A stretch of DNA of 64,000 nt from Maribacter sp. MMG018 (GTDB lineage: Bacteria > Bacteroidota > Bacteroidia > Flavobacteriales > Flavobacteriaceae): positions 434,001 through 498,000 of the forward strand of contig NZ_JAGJEC010000002.1 of assembly GCF_018100785.1 (NCBI RefSeq), in the 5' to 3' direction. Under the pieces are notes generated by a model that saw only the letters and a list, made by a program, of their open reading frames with translations, made no database searches and had not been told where the DNA came from. Every line of letters starts with the position of its first letter. Position 1 is the first letter of the stretch. Below, piece after piece: positions 36,859 through 45,527 of this stretch. The translations under genes and the position numbers were made by a program.

Positions 36859-37293
36859 TTATCTTCCTCCTTTGTTTTTCCGGTATTGTTTTATTAACTG
36901 ACGTTTAAAATCATCCTCGGAACGCATTAGGATCAATGTTTTTTTTGCGGATATGACTTTGCTTACCTCTTTTAAATAAACCTTGTCAAGTTCTTCTTCT
37001 TCCTCTTCTATTTTAATGTATTTGTCCAATAAATTTTGAGCCTCTTTTTCAGATAAAGCCCCGGCATCCTTAAATTTACTTCTGAGTTCAATCCACTTTT
37101 TTTTACGTAGAGCTTCCCTTTTTTCTTCGTGGCCATTATAAACGGGCCAAAACTCTTGAGCCTCTTCAGGGGTAAGATCTAGACGTTCTGTTATAAAGGC
37201 GACTTTTAAAGTTCTTATTCTTTCTTTCGATTTATCTTGGGAGTAAGAGGAAACCGTAAGCAAAAGCAATGCAAGTGATAGTAGCTTATTCAT
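36859..37293 (-). CDS. Spy/CpxP-like exported protein of an ECF sigma operon
   Basis: The 144-residue protein has a signal peptide (NKLLSLALLLLTVSSYSQ) and then a charged, all-helical chain with LTPEEAQEFWPVY near residue 40, similar to the LTxxQ repeats of Spy/CpxP periplasmic proteins. In Bacteroidota such proteins are often called 'sensor of ECF-type sigma factor'. I start at the ATG at 37293, which overlaps the anti-sigma stop by 8 bp (ATGAATAA); a TTG three codons earlier is possible. It is the third gene of the sigma/anti-sigma run and may report periplasmic stress. Confidence 0.72.
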   Translation of the reverse strand: MNKLLSLALLLLTVSSYSQDKSKERIRTLKVAFITERLDLTPEEAQEFWPVYNGHEEKREALRKKKWIELRSKFKDAGALSEKEAQNLLDKYIKIEEEEEELDKVYLKEVSKVISAKKTLILMRSEDDFKRQLIKQYRKNKGGR

Positions 37294-37822
37294 TGTTTTC
37301 AATATTTAATTCTTCTATGTCTTCAACATTTTCATTAAGATAATCCAATATGTTTTCCTCGTTCATTGAAATATCTATAAAATCATATATTTCCATACCG
37401 TCTACAGGAATCACTTCTGCGATTTCATCAACAGAGAGGTCCAGATCATGGTTTTCAAAGTAACTTTCTATATCTGAATTGGCTATATCAGCAAACTCTA
37501 TGGCATCTTTAGAATTCCAATCGATACCTATGGCCATTAGAACAAGTGCGGCAATAGAGGCTGCTATACCAATAAACTTTTTATAGGGTTTTAATTGTAT
37601 TACCTTGACTTTTTTGTCGTTTTTAACTTCTGTGTCTTTCTTAAGTTTAGCGTTTAGCTTGGACTGGAAATCATCAAAATAAGATGGAGGAACGGTAAAA
37701 CCGGTATTTTCTGGAATACGGGAAGTTTCCTTGGAAAGTTTGGCCATTAAATTGTCCTCAAAGTTATCAAAATAACCTTTTGGAGTGCTAAATGGATTTT
37801 TATCTAAATTCTTTCTTTTCAT
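37286..37822 (-). CDS. Putative single-pass anti-sigma factor
   Basis: The 178-residue protein has a cytoplasmic N-terminus (1-80), one membrane segment (about 83-100) and a very acidic exported C-terminus. The N-terminus holds a duplicated motif F-x-x-P-x-x-Y-F-D-x-F-x4-L-x-A-K-L at residues 11-29 and 42-60. Placement between an ECF sigma gene and a Spy-like gene, and the topology, point to an anti-sigma factor, although the classical zinc H-x3-C-x2-C motif is absent. The next gene overlaps its stop codon, so translation is coupled. Confidence 0.7.
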   Translation of the reverse strand: MKRKNLDKNPFSTPKGYFDNFEDNLMAKLSKETSRIPENTGFTVPPSYFDDFQSKLNAKLKKDTEVKNDKKVKVIQLKPYKKFIGIAASIAALVLMAIGIDWNSKDAIEFADIANSDIESYFENHDLDLSVDEIAEVIPVDGMEIYDFIDISMNEENILDYLNENVEDIEELNIENNE

Positions 37823-37855
37823 CTTATTGTTATGACTGTCAATTGTTTAAATGGT

Positions 37856-38398
37856 TTAATCTTGGGTTAAATAATTTTCTAATTTTTTTATGGCCAAGTG
37901 ATAAGAGGCTTTTAAACCGCCTACCGAGGTATTTAAAATTTCCGATATTTCTTCATATTTTAAGTCTTCATAATATTTCATGTTAAAGACCAGTTTTTGC
38001 TTTTCGGGTAATTTTGCAATGGCTTTCTGAAGCTTTAATTGAATCTCGTCTCCTTCGAAGTATACATCGGCCTGCAGATTTTCCACCATTTTCTCTTGGT
38101 AATCGATGTCACTGACACCAAGCTTTTTGGTTTTTTGTTTCAAAAAACTTAGAGCTTCATTGGTCGCAATTCTGTACATCCAAGAAAACAGCTTACTATC
38201 CCCTTTAAAACCTTCAATATTTCGAAATACTTTTATAAATGTATTCTGTAAAACATCGTCCGCATCATCGTGGTTTAGCACAATTCTACGAACATGCCAA
38301 TACAATCGCTCTTTGTAAGTGCTCACGAGCACTTCAAAAGCATGTGACTGTGTGTCTTTTGATTTTAATTCCTTTACTAAAGTTTCCTCTGCAATCAA
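37856..38398 (-). CDS. ECF-type RNA polymerase sigma factor
   Basis: The 180-residue protein has sigma region 2 (VLQNTFIKVFRNIEGFKGDSKLFSWMYRIA in outline, residues about 50-80) and region 4 (LPEKQKLVFNMKYYEDLKYEEISEIL, helix-turn-helix near 135-165). No ATG or GTG exists between the upstream in-frame stop and the conserved region, so the TTG at 38398 is the start. It heads a three-gene run with the putative anti-sigma and Spy-like genes and probably drives its own operon in response to envelope stress. Confidence 0.9.
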   Translation of the reverse strand: MIAEETLVKELKSKDTQSHAFEVLVSTYKERLYWHVRRIVLNHDDADDVLQNTFIKVFRNIEGFKGDSKLFSWMYRIATNEALSFLKQKTKKLGVSDIDYQEKMVENLQADVYFEGDEIQLKLQKAIAKLPEKQKLVFNMKYYEDLKYEEISEILNTSVGGLKASYHLAIKKLENYLTQD

Positions 38399-38562
38399 CG
38401 GAACGTGTTTTGTTTGTTAGACGATCAATTTTGGAAAAGGTTTAATGGTAGTTTTTAATCAACCAAAAAAACACCAATTCTAACAATTTATTTCTTATTT
38501 TTTTAGATATTTCAAAAAAGGTTTTATATGATATAACACATTGTAAGCTAGAATGTTGTGGT

Positions 38563-38600
38563 GGTAATAAAAATAAAAACTACTTTATAAAGTGGTTTTG
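38563..38600 (-). terminator. Candidate terminator of the ABC exporter run
   Basis: On the minus strand AAAACCACTTTA pairs with TAAAGTAGTTTT with one G-T pair, followed by TTTATTTTTATT. It lies about 25 bp beyond the ABC exporter stop. The stem is AT-rich, so this is moderate evidence. Confidence 0.5.
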
Positions 38601-38624
38601 TAAAGAATAGTGGCATAGGTCATA

Positions 38625-40448
38625 TTACACCAACGTTTGCATATCTACGAGTTTCTTGTAGGTTCCTTTTTTTGCCAAAAGTTCAGAATGGGTGCCCTGT
38701 TCTACGATCTCTCCTTTTTTAAGCACAATAATATTGTCTGCATTTTGAATGGTGGAAAGGCGGTGGGCAATGACAATGGAGGTTCTGTTTTTCATCATTT
38801 TTTCCAATGCATCTTGCACAAGTCTTTCGCTTTCGGTATCCAGAGCGGATGTTGCCTCGTCCAATATCATAATGGGCGGATTCTTTAATACGGCCCTGGC
38901 AATGGATAAACGTTGTTTTTGGCCTCCGCTAAGTTTGTTTCCGCTATCACCGATATTGGTATTGTAGCCTTCGGGCAGATCCATTATAAAATCATGGGCG
39001 TTTGCTATTTTGGCCGCTTCTATGATCTCTTCTTCGGTGGCATCTTCTTTCCCTAATCCGATATTGTTCTTAACCGTGTCGTTAAAAAGAATAGAGTCTT
39101 GGGTAACAAGCCCCATTAAGCCTCGAAGCGATTTTTTTGACATATTCCTTATATCGACACCATCAATGGAAATCTCACCCTCGTTAACATCGTAAAATCG
39201 GGTGACCAAGTTGGCAATGGTACTTTTACCACTACCGGATTGCCCAACAAGGGCTACAGTACTTCCTTTGGTGACCTGAAGATTGAAGTTTTTAAGAACA
39301 TATTCGTCTTCGTACTTAAAAGAAATATTCTTTAAGGTAATATCCGAATCAAAACCATTTTTCTCGACAGGATCGGTAATTTCAGAAATAGGGTTTTCTG
39401 TTTCTAAAACTTCCAGTACACGCTCTGCTGCCGCATTCCCTTTTTTTACCCCGTAAGAGGCTTTACTGATTGATTTTGCAGGGGTTAATATGTTGTAGGC
39501 CAGTCCCATGTATGCGATAAAGGAAGAAGCGTCCAATGTTTGGTCCACCAATACCATTTTACCACCGAACCAAAGTAATGTGCCAATTACCAAAATACCT
39601 AGAAATTCTCCGGTAGGAGATGCAAGGTTTTGTCGGTTGAGCAATATGTTGCTGAAATTAAAAAAACGCTTTGTAGAGTTGGTAAATGTTTTCTGGAACC
39701 TAGATTCTGAATTAAACGCTTTTATGACTCTGAGGCCTCCAAGGGTTTCCTCTATAATCGATAAGAATTCACCTTGTTCCCTTTGTACATCATCCGATTT
39801 CTTTTTTAACGATTTTCCGATCCTACTGATTATCATTCCTGCAACGGGAATAAAAATAAACACGAACAAAGTCAGTTTCATGCTTATGCCGAACATGATT
39901 AGAATCGTAAACAAAATGGTCAAGGGTTCTCGTACGATCAGCTCTAACACAGAAAGAAAAGAGTGTTGTATCTCTAAAACATCTGAAGTAATACGTGCTA
40001 TAATATCTCCTTTTCTTTTTTCCGAATAGTAAGAGATGGGCAATTCTATCACCTTTTGGTATAGCTTGTTTCTAATGTCTTTTAGCACACCATTTCTTAA
40101 GAAGGTAATGAAGTACATGGCCATATAGTTAAAGAGGTTCTTTAGTAGAAAAAGAACCAGGATCAAACCTATGACCAACAATAGGCCTTTCATTTCATCA
40201 TCACCCGAATATGCAGTAACCCTATAGTTGATATACTCTTGTAGGTAATCTTTTAAGTGCCCGATGCCTGTATAGCTAGGCTCTTTAAAAACCTTTTTTG
40301 ATTTGTCGAAAAGAACGTCCAACATGGGGATAAGTGCAGCAAAGGATAATGCGCTGAACAAAGCATAAAGGATGTTAAAGAAGATGTTTAAATAGCCGTA
40401 TTTGCTATACGGTTTGGCGAACCGTAGAATTTTTTTAAAATACTCCAT
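38625..40448 (-). CDS. ABC exporter, fused permease and ATPase (MsbA-like)
   Basis: The 607-residue half-transporter has about six N-terminal membrane helices (to residue about 330) and a C-terminal ATPase: Walker A GQSGSGKST, signature LSGGQKQR, Walker B IMILDEATSALD and switch His in IAHRLST. Such proteins work as homodimers in the inner membrane and export lipids, lipid A precursors, peptides or drugs. The start codon shares one base with the stop of the phosphohexomutase gene (TAATG). Context with a GT2 and a mutase suggests lipid-linked glycans or lipid export, but this is inferred. Confidence 0.88.
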   Translation of the reverse strand: MEYFKKILRFAKPYSKYGYLNIFFNILYALFSALSFAALIPMLDVLFDKSKKVFKEPSYTGIGHLKDYLQEYINYRVTAYSGDDEMKGLLLVIGLILVLFLLKNLFNYMAMYFITFLRNGVLKDIRNKLYQKVIELPISYYSEKRKGDIIARITSDVLEIQHSFLSVLELIVREPLTILFTILIMFGISMKLTLFVFIFIPVAGMIISRIGKSLKKKSDDVQREQGEFLSIIEETLGGLRVIKAFNSESRFQKTFTNSTKRFFNFSNILLNRQNLASPTGEFLGILVIGTLLWFGGKMVLVDQTLDASSFIAYMGLAYNILTPAKSISKASYGVKKGNAAAERVLEVLETENPISEITDPVEKNGFDSDITLKNISFKYEDEYVLKNFNLQVTKGSTVALVGQSGSGKSTIANLVTRFYDVNEGEISIDGVDIRNMSKKSLRGLMGLVTQDSILFNDTVKNNIGLGKEDATEEEIIEAAKIANAHDFIMDLPEGYNTNIGDSGNKLSGGQKQRLSIARAVLKNPPIMILDEATSALDTESERLVQDALEKMMKNRTSIVIAHRLSTIQNADNIIVLKKGEIVEQGTHSELLAKKGTYKKLVDMQTLV

Positions 40449-42160
40449 TAACCTAGATTAAGCTCACTAAGGATGCTTTTTATTTTTTTATCCAATTGAG
40501 CAGACACGTTTTTGTAATTTTCAACACTGTCCAAAGTGGTGTTGGTACTGATATAAAACTTGACCTTAGGTTCTGTTCCGCTGGGTCTGGCGGCTATTCT
40601 TGTACCGTCTTCTGTTTCATATATCAATACGTTGGATTTGGGTATATCTATATTTTTCTCTTCGCCTGTCAATACATTTTTAGCGATAGAGGTGTTGTAA
40701 TCCTCGATCCATTTTACTTTGGAGCCGGCCACGGTATCTACAGGATTTTCTTTAAAATCCTTAAGCATTTGTTTTATCTCTTCCGCACCACTGATTCCTT
40801 TTTTTGTAATGGATATCAAATGTTCTTTATAGCAACCATAATCTACATAACAAGCTACCAGTTCTTTGTAGAAAGAACTTCCGTTTGCTTTGGCCTGGGC
40901 TGCAATCTCACAAGCCAGTAGGGTAGAGGTAACCGCATCTTTATCGCGAACAAAATCGCCCACCATGTAACCAAAACTTTCCTCGCCACCTCCAATAAAA
41001 TCGGACTGTGGGAAATCTTTGATCATTTTACCTATCCATTTAAACCCTGTGAGCGAGGTCTTGAACTCTACGCCGTATGCTTTGGCCATGGCTTCCATCA
41101 TAGGGGTGGATACTATGGTCGTTGCAATAAACTCGTTGCCCTTAAATCCTTTTTCTTTTCTTTTTTCCAATAAGAACTTGGTCATTAAAACCATCGCTTG
41201 GTTTCCGTTGACTATTTCCATATTTCCGTCCATGTTTCGAACGGCAATACCCAAACGGTCACTATCGGGGTCGGTACCCACTACCATGTCCGCTCCGATC
41301 TCCTCGGCCTTTTTAACGGCCATAGAGAGTGCTTCGGGTTCTTCGGGGTTGGGCGATTTTACAGTGGGGAACGCCCCATCTGGTTTGGCCTGTTCTTCTA
41401 TTATGGTAACATTTTTATAACCTGCACGTTTTAATACCTCTGGGATGGCTGTTATAGAGGTGCCATGAAGTGACGTGAAAACAATTTTGAAGTCGTCTTT
41501 GCCTTTGGCGTTAAAATTGCCGTTGGCAACGGAAGCCTCTATAAAAGCCTCGTCTACCTCTTTATCTATGACCTGAATTAAATTGTTATTGGAGTCAAAT
41601 TTAATGTCCTCGTAGTTTAAGGCGTTTATTTCTGCAATAATCTCACCGTCTTGTGGTGGAACTATTTGACCTCCATCTGTCCAATATACTTTATAACCGT
41701 TATATTCTGGTGGGTTGTGCGATGCGGTGAGTACAATACCTGCATGGCAACCTAAATGTCTTACAGCGAAAGATAATTCTGGAGTGGTCCTCAATTCTGA
41801 GAACAAGAAAACCTTGATACCGTTGGCAGAAAATACTTCGGCCACCGTTCTTGCAAGTGTATCGCTGTTATGGCGACAGTCAAAAGCTATAACGACTTTA
41901 ATTTCATCTTCTTCCGAATATACCTTTTTAAGGTAGTTACTGAGTCCTTGGGTGCTTTTCCCTAGGGTGTATTTGTTTATTCTGTTGGTACCTACACCCA
42001 TTACACCACGCATACCTCCGGTGCCAAATTCCATATTCTTATAAAACCTGTCCTTAAGCTCTTCCGTATCATTATCAATTAGGTACTGAACTTCTTTTTT
42101 TACGTCAGGATCAAAAAAATCGGAGAGCCAACTCTTGGCGGTATCTAGGATGTTATCCAT
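40448..42160 (-). CDS. Phospho-sugar mutase (phosphoglucomutase/phosphomannomutase)
   Basis: The 570-residue alpha-D-phosphohexomutase has the four hallmark loops: phosphoserine loop TASHNPPEYNGYKVY, metal loop GTDPDSDRLGI, sugar loop GGGEESFGY and phosphate loop RPSGTEPKVKFY. It interconverts hexose-1- and hexose-6-phosphates, linking glycolysis and the pentose phosphate pathway with sugar-nucleotide supply. Length matches the longer PGM2-like group rather than the 450-residue ManB/GlmM type. It lies between the GT2 gene (31 bp) and the ABC exporter (1-bp overlap). Confidence 0.9.
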   Translation of the reverse strand: MDNILDTAKSWLSDFFDPDVKKEVQYLIDNDTEELKDRFYKNMEFGTGGMRGVMGVGTNRINKYTLGKSTQGLSNYLKKVYSEEDEIKVVIAFDCRHNSDTLARTVAEVFSANGIKVFLFSELRTTPELSFAVRHLGCHAGIVLTASHNPPEYNGYKVYWTDGGQIVPPQDGEIIAEINALNYEDIKFDSNNNLIQVIDKEVDEAFIEASVANGNFNAKGKDDFKIVFTSLHGTSITAIPEVLKRAGYKNVTIIEEQAKPDGAFPTVKSPNPEEPEALSMAVKKAEEIGADMVVGTDPDSDRLGIAVRNMDGNMEIVNGNQAMVLMTKFLLEKRKEKGFKGNEFIATTIVSTPMMEAMAKAYGVEFKTSLTGFKWIGKMIKDFPQSDFIGGGEESFGYMVGDFVRDKDAVTSTLLACEIAAQAKANGSSFYKELVACYVDYGCYKEHLISITKKGISGAEEIKQMLKDFKENPVDTVAGSKVKWIEDYNTSIAKNVLTGEEKNIDIPKSNVLIYETEDGTRIAARPSGTEPKVKFYISTNTTLDSVENYKNVSAQLDKKIKSILSELNLG

Positions 42161-42191
42161 GTAATGTGTGATTTAAGTTTAGTATTTAAAT

Positions 42192-43166
42192 TTACAAAGA
42201 ATATTGGGTTTGTGTCGAATTCAAGTTTATTTCTTCGGCAATACGGTAACGTGGTTCGTTTCTTCGCGAACGAATCAAAATTTCACCTATAAAACCTGCC
42301 AAGAACAATTGAGTACCTATGATCATTGCTGCCAATGAAATAAAAAATTGGGGCCTATCGGTTATTAACCTGCCAAAAGGATTCAAGAAAAGTTTGTCTA
42401 TTCCTAAATAAATGGCAAAGCCAAAACCTATAGTAAACATTAAAACCCCCAAAGCACCGAACAAATGCATGGGGCGTTTTCCGAATCTTGATACGAACCA
42501 AATGGTGATTAAGTCTAAAAAACCGTTTATAAAACGTTCCATGCCAAATTTCGTTTTACCGTATTTACGAGCTTGGTGCTTTACTACCTTTTCACCTATT
42601 TTGCTGAAACCGGCATTTTTGGCCAATACGGGAATGTACCGGTGCATTTCTCCTGAGACCTCAATATTCTTAACAACAGAGTTGTTGTAGGCCTTTAGGC
42701 CACAATTAAAGTCGTGGAGTTTTACGCCAGAGGTCTTTTTGGCCGCCCAGTTGAACAGTTTTGAAGGAAGGTTTTTGAACAGTACAGAATCGAATCTCTT
42801 CTTTTTCCATCCAGAAATTAAGTCGTAACCATCTGTGGTTATAAGACTGTACAGTTCTGGTATCTCTTCGGGGTTATCCTGCAAATCGGCATCCATCGTA
42901 ATGATGACATCACCTTCGGCAGCTTTAAAGCCTGCATGTAGGGCTTGCGATTTTCCAAAGTTTTTGTGGAAACGTATGCCTTTAACATTGGCGTTTTGTT
43001 CGGACAGTTCTGAAATGACGGACCACGAATTGTCGGTACTGCCGTCGTCCACGAATAAAATTTCGTACGAAAAATGATTGGACTGCATTACGGACACAAT
43101 CCAATCATGTAGCTCTAAGAGCGATTCTTCTTCGTTTAATAAAGGAATTACAATAGATAGCTGCAT
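42192..43166 (-). CDS. Glycosyltransferase family 2, polyprenyl-phosphate type
   Basis: The 324-residue protein has a GT-A domain (IVIPLLNEEES at the start, FVDDGSTDNSW, DADLQDNPEEIPEL with the metal-binding DxD) and two C-terminal membrane helices (about 232-258 and 268-292). This is the layout of DPM1/GtrB/ArnC-type enzymes, which move a sugar from a nucleotide donor to a polyprenyl phosphate at the inner membrane. The sugar is unknown. Closely spaced same-strand neighbours (DUF4199 upstream, phosphohexomutase downstream) suggest an operon. Confidence 0.9.
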   Translation of the reverse strand: MQLSIVIPLLNEEESLLELHDWIVSVMQSNHFSYEILFVDDGSTDNSWSVISELSEQNANVKGIRFHKNFGKSQALHAGFKAAEGDVIITMDADLQDNPEEIPELYSLITTDGYDLISGWKKKRFDSVLFKNLPSKLFNWAAKKTSGVKLHDFNCGLKAYNNSVVKNIEVSGEMHRYIPVLAKNAGFSKIGEKVVKHQARKYGKTKFGMERFINGFLDLITIWFVSRFGKRPMHLFGALGVLMFTIGFGFAIYLGIDKLFLNPFGRLITDRPQFFISLAAMIIGTQLFLAGFIGEILIRSRRNEPRYRIAEEINLNSTQTQYSL

Positions 43167-43200
43167 TGTTTGCTTCAGGAATTCCCTTCAAAAGTACAAA

Positions 43201-43725
43201 TTAGTTGAGATTTTCTTGTCTTTTTAAAACTAATGCGGGAATTAATGAAAAAACAAAACCTATAAATAGGCTAAATATGAGCCCAAAAACAATTTGCATG
43301 GTAGGTGTAGAGAACTTTTTGCCCATTTCCATTTGAGCATCGATCTGTTCGGGAGTCAAAGCCGTCGTTTCCATTAATTGATTTCTTTGAAATTCCATGG
43401 CCTTGGTCATCATTTCCGGGTCGATTACGTTGGCCATTAACTGATTGAATATTATTCCGATAATACCACCGATTAGACTTACCCCGACACCGATTTTAAG
43501 GCCTTGGGCAAAGGTCATGAATCCGTTGTTCGCCTTTCTAAACTGCAACATGGCAATGATCACCGCGGCAAGTGTAATGGCCAAGCTAATCAACATAACG
43601 GCAATACCCCCTTGGTAATGCATATCTGCCGTATAAAGCATAAAAGCGAATATCACTGAAATGGCCCCTAGAATAAGACCATAGGTTAAAGCGTATTTTC
43701 CTGTTTTGGGTTGGTTTTCTTCCAT
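43201..43725 (-). CDS. DUF4199 domain membrane protein
   Basis: The 174-residue protein has four hydrophobic segments (about 10-32, 36-60, 72-98 and 148-168) with a charged loop between the last two. It fits the Bacteroidota-specific DUF4199 family, whose function is unknown. In this phylum it is often found directly upstream of a DPM-type GT2, as here (34 bp), so a part in lipid-linked glycan handling is possible. Confidence 0.78.
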   Translation of the reverse strand: MEENQPKTGKYALTYGLILGAISVIFAFMLYTADMHYQGGIAVMLISLAITLAAVIIAMLQFRKANNGFMTFAQGLKIGVGVSLIGGIIGIIFNQLMANVIDPEMMTKAMEFQRNQLMETTALTPEQIDAQMEMGKKFSTPTMQIVFGLIFSLFIGFVFSLIPALVLKRQENLN

Positions 43726-43826
43726 TTTTATATAGGTTTTAGATGTTAAATACTGAATTAGTATATCAATAGCGTTATTTGTTACATATAAAATTACATA
43801 TATTTTGTTTTTTTAGAGGTAATAAA

Positions 43827-43856
43827 TTGTGGGTTTATATAAAATGACTAAATTTG
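43827..43856 (+). promoter_or_regulatory. Promoter of rpmE2
   Basis: TTG at 43827-43829, a 19-nt spacer and TAAATTTG at 43849-43856 match the Bacteroidota sigma-A consensus closely. Transcription would begin near 43862, leaving a leader of about 45 nt. Confidence 0.75.
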
Positions 43857-43906
43857 CAGCCTTAAAATGAGTGCCCGTTGGAATGGGTGCGGTAAAGTTT
43901 TTAAAA

Positions 43907-44179
43907 ATGAAAAAAGGAATACACCCAGAAAATTATAGATTAGTAGCCTTCAAAGACATGTCTAACGAGGAGGTTTTTATTACCAAATCTACGGCGGAGA
44001 CAAAAGAGACATTAGAAGTTGATGGTGTTGAATATCCATTGGTTAAATTGGAGATTTCAAGAACTTCACATCCGTTCTACACCGGTAAAGCCAAATTCTT
44101 GGATACCGCAGGACGTATCGATAAGTTCAAGAACAAATACAAGAAATTCTCTAAGCCAGCTAAAAAGGAAGAGGAATAA
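43907..44179 (+). CDS. rpmE2: 50S ribosomal protein L31, type B
   Basis: The 90-residue protein begins [10 protein letters not shown], the typical L31 start, and contains SHPFYTGK and [13 protein letters not shown]. The Cys pairs that bind zinc in type A L31 are missing, which defines the zinc-independent type B (C-minus) form. It is a component of the large subunit central protuberance. The frame is open 12 codons further upstream, but the ATG at 43907 matches the family start. It has its own promoter and a strong terminator, so it is monocistronic. Confidence 0.95.
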   Translation: MKKGIHPENYRLVAFKDMSNEEVFITKSTAETKETLEVDGVEYPLVKLEISRTSHPFYTGKAKFLDTAGRIDKFKNKYKKFSKPAKKEEE

Positions 44180-44206
44180 CATTTTGTTTATTACGACGAT
44201 ATATAG

Positions 44207-44238
44207 CGCCTCCGAACTTTCGGAGGCGTTTCTTTTTT
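44207..44238 (+). terminator. Terminator of rpmE2
   Basis: CGCCTCCG and CGGAGGCG arms with a 6-nt loop, followed by TTTCTTTTTT. Confidence 0.92.
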
Positions 44239-44299
44239 GAAAAAGAACCAGATTTTAGGTGTTTGGGCCGGTTTTTACAATAAGTACTACAGTATTGAT

Positions 44300-44307
44300 T
44301 AATTTTG
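44300..44307 (+). promoter_or_regulatory. Candidate -7 element (TAATTTTG) for the alt-GlmU gene
   Basis: TAATTTTG fits TAnnTTTG and lies 16 nt before the ATG at 44324, downstream of the rpmE2 terminator. The -33 TTG is weak. Confidence 0.45.
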
Positions 44308-44323
44308 AAAAAAAATCGAATAG

Positions 44324-45499
44324 ATGAATTACATTCTTTTTGATGGTCCTGTTCGGGAAAATTTACTTCCGTTCACATTTACCCGCCCGGTAGCGGAGAT
44401 TCGAATTGGGATAATGACCATAAAAGAAAAGTGGGAAGCATATTTAGACCACACGGTATCATACCTGACAGAAGAGTATCTAAGCCATAAGTTTCCATTG
44501 GTTTTAACAGCCGAGAATGTATTTATAGATGGCTCCATTTTACCGGATGCCAAATTATTAAAGGCAATAGAGAACCTGAAAACATTACAAGTATTAAAGC
44601 GGGGCGATACTGTGATTGCTTATAAAAGTGATACAGCCAATACCGACAACAATTGGGAAAGGTTTGAAACCATTGATTATAATGACGAATTTTTTCAGAT
44701 AAGATATACTTGGGATATTTTCTCGAAAAATGGAAAAGCACTTCAAGACGATTTTGATTTTTTAACGAAGGGAAGAAAGAGTCAACCTATCTCCAAGACC
44801 AATAGTATTATTCATCCCGAAAGAATATTCTTGGAAGAAGGGGCGAAAGTGGAGTACAGTATTTTAAATGCTACCGACGGCCCTATCTATATCGGAAAAA
44901 ATGCAGAAATATGGGAAGGAAGCCTTGTTAGGGGCGGATTGGCCCTTTGTGATAATGCCATAGTTAAAATGGGAGGCAAACTATATGGCGCAACGACTAT
45001 CGGTCCGTATTCAAAAGTATGTGGAGAGGTGAGTAATTCCGTTATTTTCGGTTATTCCAGTAAAGGGCATGAAGGTTATTTGGGGAATGCCGTTTTGGGT
45101 GAATGGTGCAATATTGGAGCAGATTCAAATAACTCAAACTTAAAGAACAATTACGCCAAGGTTCGCCTGTGGAACTATGCGACCGAGAAATTTGAACAGA
45201 CAGGGTTGCAGTTTTGTGGCCTTATGATGGGGGATCACAGTAAAACAGCTATTAATACCATGTTTAACACAGGAACGGTAATAGGTGTTAATTCAAATAT
45301 CTATGTGCCAGGTTTTCCACGAAATTTCGTGCCAAGTTTTAGTTGGGGCGGAGCCTCGGGCTTTTCTACCTATATGCCTCAAAAGGCTTTTGAGGCGGCT
45401 AAGGTAATGATGGCAAGAAGGGGAGTGGAATTTAATGAGATGGATGCAGATATACTTGATCATGTTTTTGAAATCACCAAAAAGTGGCGTAATTACTAA
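44324..45499 (+). CDS. Alternative GlmU-type sugar nucleotidyltransferase/acetyltransferase
   Basis: The 391-residue protein begins NYILFDGPVRENLLPFTFTRP in outline, as in the Bacteroidota 'alternative GlmU' family (proposed UDP-GlcNAc diphosphorylase plus glucosamine-1-phosphate acetyltransferase). An N-terminal nucleotidyltransferase-like part is followed from about residue 170 by left-handed beta-helix repeats (GPIYIGKNAEIWEGS, IGPYSKVCGEVSNSVIFG). If the assignment holds, it makes UDP-GlcNAc for peptidoglycan and LPS. It is 28 bp upstream of mtaB, so probably co-transcribed. The biochemical role rests on family annotation. Confidence 0.8.
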   Translation: MNYILFDGPVRENLLPFTFTRPVAEIRIGIMTIKEKWEAYLDHTVSYLTEEYLSHKFPLVLTAENVFIDGSILPDAKLLKAIENLKTLQVLKRGDTVIAYKSDTANTDNNWERFETIDYNDEFFQIRYTWDIFSKNGKALQDDFDFLTKGRKSQPISKTNSIIHPERIFLEEGAKVEYSILNATDGPIYIGKNAEIWEGSLVRGGLALCDNAIVKMGGKLYGATTIGPYSKVCGEVSNSVIFGYSSKGHEGYLGNAVLGEWCNIGADSNNSNLKNNYAKVRLWNYATEKFEQTGLQFCGLMMGDHSKTAINTMFNTGTVIGVNSNIYVPGFPRNFVPSFSWGGASGFSTYMPQKAFEAAKVMMARRGVEFNEMDADILDHVFEITKKWRNY

Positions 45500-45527
45500 C
45501 TTGTAATGTTAAAGGGCATATAGTTTT

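Noticed and set aside
39508..40029. 173-codon open frame opposite the ABC exporter gene
   Set aside because: Shadow of the membrane domain coding sequence; no start context and no family resemblance.
43867..43938. Short leader frame overlapping the rpmE2 start (ATG at 43867)
   Set aside because: A 23-codon out-of-frame peptide near the predicted transcription start; nothing beyond position supports its translation.
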